DNA of 64,000 nt from Marsupella aquatica (taxonomy: Eukaryota > Marchantiophyta). The translations under genes and the position numbers were made by a program. The notes below the pieces were generated by a model that saw only the letters and a list, made by a program, of their open reading frames with translations, was not told where the DNA came from and did not search any database. Positions 46,926 through 55,322 of this stretch are shown piece by piece (position 1 is the stretch's first letter; every line of letters starts with the position of its first letter). The stretch spans positions 16,120,001 to 16,184,000 of the forward strand of contig OZ316892.1 in the NCBI GenBank assembly GCA_973895155.1. The letters run 5' to 3'.

Positions 46926-47424
46926 TTTCATTTTTATTTAAAAAACAAAAAAACAAAAAAAAAGATGTTGTAATTTCAAAACCTTAAAAGGGTTTAATGT
47001 GAATAAAAGGGGAAGAAATAAATTAAAGTGTTTCTGAAAAATCTTGGGTGTTGTAAAAGTGATTGTGAATAAATTGTAAGCACTCTAGGTATCCTGGACA
47101 CAAGGGATAAGAATAAGAGCTGAAAGTTAATATAACTAGATTGATTTATGAAGAGAGTTAAAACATTCTTGCTAAACCATCTACTAACTACAAAAAGCAC
47201 CTTAACTTAAACAACAACAACAAAATTAATAATAAATTTTAAAATAGAATGCTTGAAGAGAGAAATTTGTTAGTTTAGAGAAGCTAAAATACGGGAAGAA
47301 ATACAATGCTAAGCAGAACCTCTTAACACGGATTGAAAGTAACACATTAAGAAAACTGATACACACGAGATTAAACAAAAGTAAGAAAGTCCCTAAAATA
47401 TGTAAGAAACTAGTTTTTCATACC

Positions 47425-47939
47425 GCCATTAACGGTTCCTCGGACAAGAGTGGCGACCATAATGGGGAACTCGCGGAATCATTATTTTTAGGGACATGTG
47501 ATTAGTGGATGGGAAAGCCATTAGAAACTATTGAACGTGAGAAGAATAAGGGTCCGAGTGAGACAAAACTAGAAAGGGAAAATGAAGATAAGGCAAGAGT
47601 TAGGGAAGGGCGAGAGGAACGATTGTTGAGGACCATAGGTTCATTTAGGGTTGAGAACTTAAGGGAGGCGAGCAGAAGGGCAGCCATGGGTTGAGGGAAT
47701 TAGAAATGAGAATAGATAATTAGGGTTGCTTAATATGAATGATTGATTGAATGAGAGATTGATTGATTGATAGAGGGTGAACTAGGTTTCTTAATCTCTT
47801 GAGAGGCAGTTCGACAGTGGCAGCTCAAAGAGCTGAGAGGCTGATCAACTGTGAATGGTTGGAAACAACTGATTTGTTGTGACAAAAATTTTGAGGGAAG
47901 AGAGAGTGAAACCATAGTTTGAGGGTTGTTGGCTTGTGT
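47425..47939. other. Purine-rich leader before a gag-like ORF
   Basis: This is the native right flank of the duplicated unit. It keeps the A/G bias and has GATT repeats near 47740-47772. Overlapping 61-codon ORFs on both strands at 47502-47694 look like composition artefacts. It may be the 5' leader of the element whose gag begins at 47940. Confidence 0.5.
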
Positions 47940-48650
47940 ATGGATTCAGATGCGAGTCCTAATATAGAGAGTTTTTCTGAGGCTTTCAGAAAAGAAGAGA
48001 CTATGGAGGATATGATTAGGATGATGGCGGCTGCCATGCAGCTAATGAAGAGAGAGGATGCGGTTAGTGAACGTGAAAGGAGAGAGAGGGAAACAGTAGA
48101 AAGGAGGGAGAGAGACCAGGAGATGAGGGCATCGAGATGCCTTCAAGCGGTACTCACAAATAGAGGTAGGTTTGATGGGCGAGATGTTACCCTATTTTTA
48201 GAAGAGTATAAGACACAAGTCGAGATACAAATGGTGGATGAGGTTGTGGCAATCCAAAAGTTTGTCACGGTTGTTGAGATGAGTTTGAAGGGGTCAGTTC
48301 AGGTTTTAGTTGATAAGTCAGTACAGGATAGGACTTGGAGGGACTTTGAGCGATGAATGAAGGAGGAATTTCAGTTAGAGGATTCGAGTAGGGAAACTCA
48401 CACTTCCTTCCTAGATTGGGTTAACGAGAGAGAGAAGAGGCTTGAGCCGCAACAGTTACTTTGAGAGTTCACTCGAAGGATGAGCCAACTCCCTTGGCGT
48501 GATGTAAGAATTATTGAGCTCCAGAAGTCAGAGTTGTTTTTGAGAGCAGCAAGGGAGAAGCTTAGGGATGAGCTAGAAAATGCCATGGATCTATTAGAAC
48601 CCACCTCCGCTACCCCCAGTACAACCACCTCCAATCCCTCCACCACCTGA
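47940..48650 (+). pseudogene. Retrotransposon gag-like ORF, broken
   Basis: ATG 47940 starts an acidic N-terminus, then a Glu/Arg-rich helix (about 48050-48130). A capsid-like stretch reads FDGRDVTLFLEEYKTQ, with VTVVEMSLKG and WRDFER. This resembles the N-terminal gag domain of plant LTR elements, which typically has F-x-G-x-x-(V/A)-x-x-F-L-x-x-(Y/F). TGA at 48354-48356 and TGA at 48462-48464 interrupt the frame, which otherwise runs on (MKEEFQLEDSSRETHTSFLD) to 48650. A frame change near 48600 then gives a proline-rich linker. No zinc knuckle, pol or LTR was found around it. Confidence 0.55.
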
Positions 48651-48726
48651 AGAAACTTTCCCCTCCCCATTGTAGACTACGGAGGAGCTCGCCGCCCCGC
48701 CCGAGGAACCATCGGTGCCCGAGAGG

Positions 48727-49437
48727 ATGGAGGACTACCAAGTAGCCCCGGGGACCATGGCCTACGACCTGGTCCAAAAGTTTAGCCAAACTCTGTCAGG
48801 GGAGCTAGCGACGTACATCGGGCAACGGGTCTCGGCGTACTTCCAACCAGCCTTCTTCATGTTAGAGCACCAACCACGGATTGTAAGCCGCTTAGAGGAA
48901 GAACTCATGGCAAAAGGGAACGAGATCGGGCGCCTCCAAATGCTAGTAGAACACCTCGAAGAGGAGGCCACCACCCGCCGTGAAGAGTTAGTCCGCACCA
49001 TTGAACAACGGGAAGGACTCAACCAGGAGTTGAGCGCGGCGCAAGCAGATCTCAAGAAGCTAGATGACATGGTGCTTCAGTTGCACTCAGAGTCCTCGGC
49101 TCGGGTTACCAGCCTGACTGACCTCAACAGCCAATTCCTGCAGGCAGCTCAGCAGGTGGCTAGTCTCTCCGCCGAGCAAGATAAATTGCTGGCGCAGGAC
49201 CAGACCCGTCGTGACTCCATCGGCCAGCTTAGCCTAGAGGTAGCACGGCTCCAGACCGAGGCCGACAAAGCTGTAAACAAGGTAGAAGAGGCGGTACGGG
49301 ATAACAAGGCCCTGCAAGAGCGCATTACCCTGCTCGTAAGTCAGCGGAATGGACCTGGACCCACCTCTGATCAAGGTGGCTTGAGGTCTCATCCCGACAA
49401 GAGGACAAACCCTGGACCAACAGCAGCTTGCACGTAA
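48727..49437 (+). CDS. Coiled-coil protein ORF, unrecognised
   Basis: The frame is open from 48678 and the first ATG is at 48727. After MEDYQVAPGTMAYDLVQKF come about 50 residues that may be globular. Residues about 55-205 then form a long Glu/Gln/Leu/Arg coiled coil (for example LVRTIEQREGLNQELSAAQA). A Gly/Pro/Ser tail with basic residues ends it. The DNA is clearly richer in G and C than its surroundings. It follows the gag-like frame, with one TAG (48675-48677) between them in the same frame as the Pro-rich linker, so it may be the C-terminal half of one polyprotein. A captured host coiled-coil exon is also possible. It has no internal stop, unusual in this window. Confidence 0.5.
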   Translation: MEDYQVAPGTMAYDLVQKFSQTLSGELATYIGQRVSAYFQPAFFMLEHQPRIVSRLEEELMAKGNEIGRLQMLVEHLEEEATTRREELVRTIEQREGLNQELSAAQADLKKLDDMVLQLHSESSARVTSLTDLNSQFLQAAQQVASLSAEQDKLLAQDQTRRDSIGQLSLEVARLQTEADKAVNKVEEAVRDNKALQERITLLVSQRNGPGPTSDQGGLRSHPDKRTNPGPTAACT

Positions 49438-49616
49438 GGGGTGGTTAGCCGAGGGAGCGGGCAGGCGCCGCTCGTTACGGTTAGGTTAGCAGCATCTTTT
49501 CTGATTAGGCTTAATGATAGAATAGCTGTCATTAGGCACCGATTAGCGGCGCAGTAGGGAGGATTAGGATAGGATCAGTTACGATCATCCGGTGTAGGAT
49601 AGAGTCCATCAACGGA

Positions 49617-50663
49617 TGTGGAATGGCTCAGTGGAGGCTTGAGTACAAAATGCGTCAGTTTTTTGCTTTCAAGGAGTAGTAATTACATAGTTTAGTGATT
49701 AGCGGAGTTGTTAGGTTTAGGGTAACTTAATAACTAAGGAAGTAGAGTAGGGAAATAAATTGAGGGAGAGGACATGTTTCTCTAAGAAGTAACAAGAGTT
49801 TAGTAAGTTATTTGGTAAGGGCGGAAAAAAGTTATGGTAGTCGGCAAGTCGGGCCGAAGGCTCATCCGATACTTTTGAGTGATAAGTTTTGCTAAGACTC
49901 ACCCTATAGGTGCTAGGTAGTCCCTAGACCACACATAAAAGTCACAAAGTCAAGTGGGGTCTTAACCTAGGAGTTGTAAGTATTTTGGCAAAACTTAAAG
50001 TTACCAAATAGCGGGTCTCGGGAAAAATAGCTGATGAGAAAAGGTAGGGGTTCCAAGTTTCAAAGTAGGTTAAATATGGTCCACTCTATCCCTGGAAACT
50101 TGTGGAAGAACTTGGTTACCTTTGGTTACTTTTTGGGAGCATCTCAAAGTTGAGAAGAATTTTGGAAAACATAAGAATTAACCCTCTTTACCTAATTTTA
50201 GAAAATTGGTTATAGGGTTTTGTTTAGATCTTAGTAAATCAAGAAATAGCCCTATGTCCAGAGAATTTATGGATCTACTCAAAAGTCCTTTTGGCCTTAT
50301 AGGTGATTTTTGGCAATGGGCACAATATGGGCCGGGGAATTATATTTTTTCCAAAATAACAAAATCCGACTAAGTGTAAAAACGCTTCGACGAGGCTACC
50401 ACAAGGCAGGAATAAGTCAAGCACAAGGGCGGCTAGGAGATGGTTGAATAGACCAGGCAATCACAAGGTGAAGGAGCTTGAGTGGGAGTGGTAGTTAGTT
50501 GGACTTTTGTTGTAGTGTGACTTTGGTAGTTAGTAGGACTTTGGTGGGCTACCTTGGTCCTTGGTCCTTGGTGGGCTACTTTGGTCCTCTACCTTGGTCC
50601 TTGGTCCTCTACTTTGGTCCTTGGTGGGCTACTTTGGTCCTTGGTCCTTGGTGGGCTACTTTG
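49617..50663 (+). repeat. Repeat X, first copy
   Basis: From TGTGGAATGGCTCAG on, this matches 52035-52325 plus 53621-54367. The first 60 bases encode MAQWRLEYKMRQFFAFKE and a stop. That is the same C-terminal peptide that ends the TNP2-like remnant at 52097. Repeat X is therefore probably the 3' end of a CACTA transposase gene with its downstream DNA, not an LTR. It ends in TTGGTCC-type minisatellite. Confidence 0.85.
50528..50663. repeat. GGTCCTTGGTGGGCTAC minisatellite
   Basis: Irregular copies of TTGGTCCTTGGT, GGTGGGCTACTTTGG and TCCTCTACC. A related array is at 54262-54367. The two arrays differ in copy number and order, as expected for slippage. Confidence 0.85.
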
Positions 50664-52097
50664 GACAACCTTGGACAAGACTCTGGGATTTCTGACCGAA
50701 TACATAGCACAATATGAGCATGTGAAGACCAGGGTGTGGAATTCTGATGAGGAGGAAGGGGTGATAGGTGAAGTACTGGAAGGGGCTGCAACCACAAAGA
50801 ACCTGACCATACCTATGAGAGACTTGGCACATGACTTTGTATTGCACAACACTATGGTGATGGAACCCTGGATACAGTGAGTGCATACATTTGCTAAACT
50901 CCAATTGATGAGCTTAAATGTTTGTGTGCATGTGATTTTCTCCTTCAGCCTGTTCATTAATGCCAAGCTAATGTTGTGTGGTTGCTTGTTTAGGGAATAC
51001 GAGTCATTGAAGGCGGCCTGGCCATCCCATTGTAGGAATAACTTTTCCAGGTTTCATGGAGTGGATCGGAGTGGCAATTAGAGAGCATCACGAGACCCAC
51101 CCACCAGATATGGATGCAGACGTTTACCTATTGTCTAATGCCCCTAGCCTGAAAGTGAAGAGTTACAAATGGATGAGAGCATATGGGAATCACTTTCAAG
51201 TGAAGGATGGTGATAGTGCCTACAGGGTGACAAATGACTGTGGGCTCATCTCTGTATTTGAGCAACAGAGCCACAATCACAATAGGGGCCTGGATGGAGA
51301 TGGGATATGTGGGAGAATTAGTTGACATATGGGCTCTAGACTATGGGGCGGTGTCCAGTCCTGTGATTCTTATGAAAGGTTCATGGGTGCGGCAGGATTG
51401 GCTTGGTAACAAGGCTACCATGAAGAGAGACAATGACAGTTTCTTGCTTGCCAATTTCAGGGGGAAATTGCCCGAATGGTTTGAGCCATTTGTGTTTCCC
51501 AGTCAGGTGGAGCAAGATTTCTTCCTGGATATGGAAGACTCCCCAGGTTGGCGTGTAGTGTGTCATAAATAGGCCAAGCAACGTTGGATGGAAGGATCAA
51601 ACCTTGAGTTTCATTTACACTCTCATAGTGCCTTTAATCGTCGGCGTTCAGACCAAGTGCCTCTAGTTCATGATAGCGGGGACTTCATTCTTGTGACAAG
51701 GGTAGAGGCATTTGCTGAAGGAGAAGAATTCAAAGATGCAGATGCCAACAGTGTGCCTGTGCCCTGAGTGATGTGAATTGTTTGCATGGACATTAGTGAG
51801 GGGAAGGATGTATAATAAATTAATTGTCAAGCAACGTTAACAGATATATATGGATGGATGCCTGGTGATTGTGGTTGCATTGTGTTATACAGGGTGACCA
51901 TAGATGACATGTTTTTGTGGTCCAGTAGGATGGAAGAGAGTGATACAGAGATGTGTGAATATGAAAGGAAAGCTATGGAACGTCGAGCATACGTGAATGC
52001 CAAAGTCACAGATTTGGAAGCCCCCTTGAAAAATTGTGGAATGGCTCAGTGGAGGCTTGAGTAGGAAATGCGTCAGTTTTTTGCTTTCAAGGAGTAG
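50664..52097 (+). pseudogene. CACTA TNP2-like transposase, C-terminal remnant
   Basis: The first frame (to 50880) reads LTEYIAQYEHVKTRVWNSD and resembles the end of a DUF4218 domain. After a spacer, 51056-51325 has DVYLLSNAPSLKVKSYKWMR, and after a frameshift 51310-51570 has GELVDIWALDYG, FLLANFRG, PFVFPSQVEQDFFL and GWRVV. These fit the DUF4216 pattern of TNP2 proteins. A TAG ends this frame at 51569-51571; beyond it the frame is open to 51765. A probable last exon (about 51891-52097) ends FFAFKE. TNP2 is the CACTA transposase that cuts at the ends. The catalytic core is not in the window. Stops and frameshifts show it is dead. Confidence 0.65.
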
Positions 52098-52798
52098 TAA
52101 TTACATAGTTTTAGTGATTAGCAAAGTTGTTAGGTTTAGGGTAACTTAATAACTAGGGAAGTAGAGTAGGGAAATAAATTGAGGGAGAGAACATGTTTCT
52201 CTAAGAAGTATCAAGAGTTGAGTAAGTTATTCGGTAACGGCGGAAAAAAATTATGGTAGTTGGCAAGTCAGGCCGAAGGCATGAACGATACTTTTGAGTG
52301 ATAAGTTTTTCTAAGACTCACCCTAAGTGATACCATGGTTGTAACTAAGGAAATTAAAAAGTCCAAAATTTGAAAACTTTCAACTTTTAGTGGTAAACAG
52401 AGTCTAAATTGATCGGAAAGGACCATAAAAAGCAACTTGCAGTATGAAATCCGGAAATATCCGGATAGCACCCTTTTCAGAACTCTTAAGTAACGGCACC
52501 GTTGAGCCATGCGAGAAGGCGTGGGAGAATGAATATTAAAACCATAAGTTTGACTTCCGACCGGAGATCGGAAGTAGGTGATCGAGTTCTTAAGACCACG
52601 CCAGACCGAGCATTCCTCACACCACCGAACTGCTGCAGAAATCTTTTGCGAGGAATCACAGGAGAGAATAGAGCCGAACGAGGCTGCCAATTCGAGGCAT
52701 TAGTCGTGAGGAACTGGTTACGGGGGAAGTGGGTGATCGTTCGATTGCGTGGGGAAGTGAAGATTTGATTTCAATTTTTGGATTTGATATTTCCGGAA

Positions 52799-53028
52799 TT
52801 TTGTGAAAGGAGTTTAATTTGGATTCTTCCTCTCCATCTCCTAAATATGGTGAAGAGAAAGGACCCGGATTTTGCCCTGAACAAATCCGGAATCCGGACG
52901 CTACCGAAGCGGACGACCAAGGAGCGGACAGTGATTGTGAATGAAAAGCCACTGCGTCCGAAGATTTCCATGGATTTGGCACGGAAGGGCCGTTTACAGA
53001 AGTTTGTGAAAGGAGTTTAATTTGGATT
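52799..53028. repeat. 26 bp direct repeats 204 bp apart
   Basis: The 26 bases starting TTTGTGAAAGGAGTTTAATT are found at 52799-52824 and 53003-53028. The second copy supplies the end and stop of the ORF at 52847. This may be the trace of a local duplication or of template switching. Confidence 0.85.
52847..53020 (+). CDS. 57-codon basic ORF inside the 1.3 kb insertion
   Basis: ATG 52847 gives a basic protein starting MVKRKDPDFALNKSGIRTL, continuing KRTTKERTVIVNEKPLRPKI and ending FVKGV. It reads like a structured host protein exon rather than random sequence. A longer frame from 52778 includes it. I do not recognise the family. It runs opposite to the tRNA-like head of the insertion, so it may be a captured gene piece. 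Confidence 0.35.
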   Translation: MVKRKDPDFALNKSGIRTLPKRTTKERTVIVNEKPLRPKISMDLARKGRLQKFVKGV

Positions 53029-54367
53029 TTGATTGGAACTACTCATATGGACTCTAGGTAGCATTGAACTCCTGCTGTTCCAATAGTCGAAATGGAATGT
53101 TTCCTTTCCATGAGTAATTATCTAAATTTGATTAAGAAGTTATCAATTTGACAATCTAGAAATCCTTGTGTGAGAAGATACCAATTCAGGCATTCTAGTA
53201 CCGTCATCACTTGTTGACCAGAAAGTATTCTTGGTTTGATATCTAGATCTCCATATAGATTTCTAGTTAATGTTTGATGTCTATTCTAATTCGACCATGT
53301 TATGAGCTCTTTGCCTTCTAAATCTTAAAAATCCAGAATCCTGTTGATTTATTGGGGATCGTCATTTTCCATCATCTCTTCTCATGAGTCAATTGATAAG
53401 ACATTCTTACTAGTCCTTTTCCATGCCTTTCTTTAATTAGTAGTTTTTGTGCATTGATTACTATCAATCCTCTGGAGAGAGAACTCCTTGGCGAGGTTAT
53501 GCCGAATCAACATCTTAATTGTTCTTTTCAGTACCAATTTGCTTTTCATTAACTCTTACAGGGAACGAATTCAGGTCTTTAGAGGTTAAAGTGTTCTTTA
53601 ACCATTTGACCACTCTACCACACCCTATAGGTGCTAGGTAGTCCCTAGACCACACATAAAAGTCACAAAGTCAAGTGGGGTCTTAACCTAGGAGTTGTAA
53701 GTATTTTGGCAAAACTTAAAGTTACCAAATAGCGGGTCTCGGGAAAAATAGCTGATGGGAAAAGGTAGGGATTCCAAGTTGCAAAGTAGGTTAAATATGG
53801 TCCACTCTATCCCTGGAAACTTGTGGAAGAACTTGGTTACCTTTGGTTACTTTTTGGGAGCATCTCAAAGTTGAGAAGAATTTTGGAAAACATAAGAATT
53901 AACCCTCTTTACCTAATTTTAGAAAATTGGTTATAGGGTTTTGTTTAGATCTTAGTAAACCAGTACATAGCCCTATGTCCAGAAAATCTATGGATCTACT
54001 CAAAAGTACTTTTGGCCTTATGGGTGATTTTTGGTGGTGGGTACAATATGGGTCAGGGAATTATATTTTTTCCAAAATAACAAAATCCGACAAAGTGTAA
54101 AAACGCATTGACGAGGCTACCACAAGGCAGGAATAAGTCAAGCACAAGGGCGGTTGGGAGATGGTTGAATAGACCAGGCAATCACAAGGTGAAGGAGCTT
54201 GAGTGGGAGTGGTAGTTAGTTGGACTTTTGTTGTAGTGTGACTTTGGTAGTTAGGAGGACTTTGGTGATTGGACCTTGGTCCTCTACCTTGGTCCTTGGT
54301 GGGCTACCTTGGTCCTTGGTCCTTGGTGGGCTACTTTGGTCTTTGGTCCTTGGTGGGCTACCTTGGT

Positions 54368-55322
54368 GTGGTGTGGAAGGAGAATAGTATATAAGGAGAA
54401 AATTTTCCTTTGTTAGGGACCAGAGTTCTCAATTCTCAAAGTAGAGGCTCTACCTTGCTAAGTTGGGGCTAAGCTTGAGAAGGAGGTGAGGTCCATACTT
54501 AGTGTGAGGATATTGTAGAAGATCCTTTGTTGTAAGGATTGAGTATGCAATGAAAGGAGTCTTCTCACTCTTCAATGTGACCATTAAGGGTGAGGGAATT
54601 TGAAATGTATGAGGGCAAGAGAAGAGTCCATGTTAGGGTGCAATCTTAGTCTAAGCTTGAAGGGGATGTGCTGGTACACAACCAAGGCCAGGGAGGCAAG
54701 GTATTGTATTTTGATGGTGGAAAGTACTTTGTCTTTTGTGAGAACAAGAGGAAGAGTCCTTAGAAAGAAGAGTTGTTTCTAAGAGCTTAAAGGGGATGTG
54801 TGGACCCAAACCAAGGTAGGGGGCAAGGTTGAGGGATAATGTCACTATTTTGAGGGTCTTGAGGAGACTTAAGCATGAAGAGAAAAGTACTTTGGGTTCT
54901 TGGATGTTTGTGTGAGAATCTACTCTAAGGTGACAGCTTGGAGTGGAGATCCCCTTTGCTAATCCTTGGAGTATAGGAGAAAGGAAGGGTGTGAGTGCAA
55001 AAGTAGTCAAGGGGACTACCTCTCTAGAAGTGGAGAGTTTAAACTACTTATGTATGGTGTGATTAGACATTGCAAGCATATTTTAGAAGTTTTGTCAATC
55101 CTTTATGACCTGGTATGATATGGAGCAGGTATTAGGTAGTTTTTTGGGGAGAAAAGCCACTTAAGCTCCTTGACAAGTGTTTGACAAAAAGGATGTGGCT
55201 GAATTGTAAGGGAGCAATTCTCAACCACAACCCTCCGCTAAGTTTGTATGACATGAATAGTTCAATTGGGAGTTCAATGTGGCATTGAAATTGTGACTGT
55301 ATTCTCATATTGGAATGTTGCA
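54368..55322 (+). other. Promoter-like region with internal repeats
   Basis: TATATAAG at 54388-54395 is followed by DNA like an untranslated leader. A segment of about 135 bp, with AGCTTGAAGGGGATGTG and ACCAAGG-x-AGG-x-GGCAAGG, occurs near 54653 and again, diverged, near 54787. CTGGTATGATATGGAGCAGG near 55110 weakly resembles the initiator tRNA-Met primer site. It is either the promoter and leader of the next CACTA gene or the end of an LTR. I cannot decide which. A 60-codon ORF (54600-54782) covers one repeat and is not convincing. Confidence 0.4.

Larger units (their letters stand above)
39988..46963 (+). mobile_element. Full-length L1-type LINE (LINE1), unit 2
   Basis: Copy of 17622-24595 with target duplications GATGTTGTAATTT at 39975-39987 and 46964-46976. 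It shares the 106 bp ORF1 duplication and all ORF2 lesions with unit 1. Confidence 0.92.
25057..47424. repeat. 22.4 kb tandem duplication, unit 2
   Basis: This is the head-to-tail second copy of 2695-25056, about 6 bp longer through small indels. It keeps an intact RNase H-integrase frame where unit 1 is frameshifted. It has an extra stop in pol (30762-30764) and one more G in a homopolymer in LINE ORF1 (41886-41893). The sequence after 47424 is unrelated to the start of the unit, so there is no third copy here. Confidence 0.95.
52326..53620 (-). mobile_element. 1.3 kb insertion with 7 bp target duplication, retroposon-like
   Basis: CACCCTA occurs at 52319-52325 and 53621-53627, and only once at the same place in the uninterrupted copy (49900-49906). 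On the minus strand the insertion begins TGGTAGAGTGGTCAAATGG, close to a tRNA A box. About 45 nt on it has GAATTCGTTCC, a weak B-box match. It ends TGGTATCACT without a poly(A). The tRNA-like head suggests a SINE, but 1.3 kb is far longer than a SINE and it holds an ORF on the other strand. It could be a composite that took up other DNA. Confidence 0.5.
52035..54367 (+). repeat. Repeat X, second copy, split by an insertion
   Basis: 52035-52325 and 53621-54367 together match 49617-50663. The gap is a 1.3 kb insertion. The pair brackets the TNP2 remnant. Confidence 0.85.

Noticed and set aside
25057-47424. A second independent insertion of the same gypsy and LINE
   Set aside because: Both elements have identical flanks and target duplications in each unit, so the block was duplicated as a whole.
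50499-50717. Tyr/Trp/Leu-rich ORF in the minisatellite
   Set aside because: It is a direct translation of the TTGGTCC repeat and changes frame between the two arrays.
51724-51735. GAAGAATTCAAAG as a CACTA left terminus
   Set aside because: It matches the inner part of the right end, but CACTA is missing before it and it lies within a coding frame (EEFKDA).
53555-53620. A functional tRNA gene on the minus strand
   Set aside because: The A-box-like start is good, but the acceptor stem does not close, the anticodon loop lacks the usual T33 and the B box is weak. It fits a tRNA-derived retroposon head better.
49617-54367. Repeat X copies as LTRs of one element
   Set aside because: Both begin with transposase coding sequence, the first lacks the TATA region, and no 5 bp target duplication was found.
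54840-54850. CACTATTTTG as the CACTA left end
   Set aside because: The next bases do not match the inverse of the right end (CACTAGAAGAATTC) and no subterminal repeats follow.
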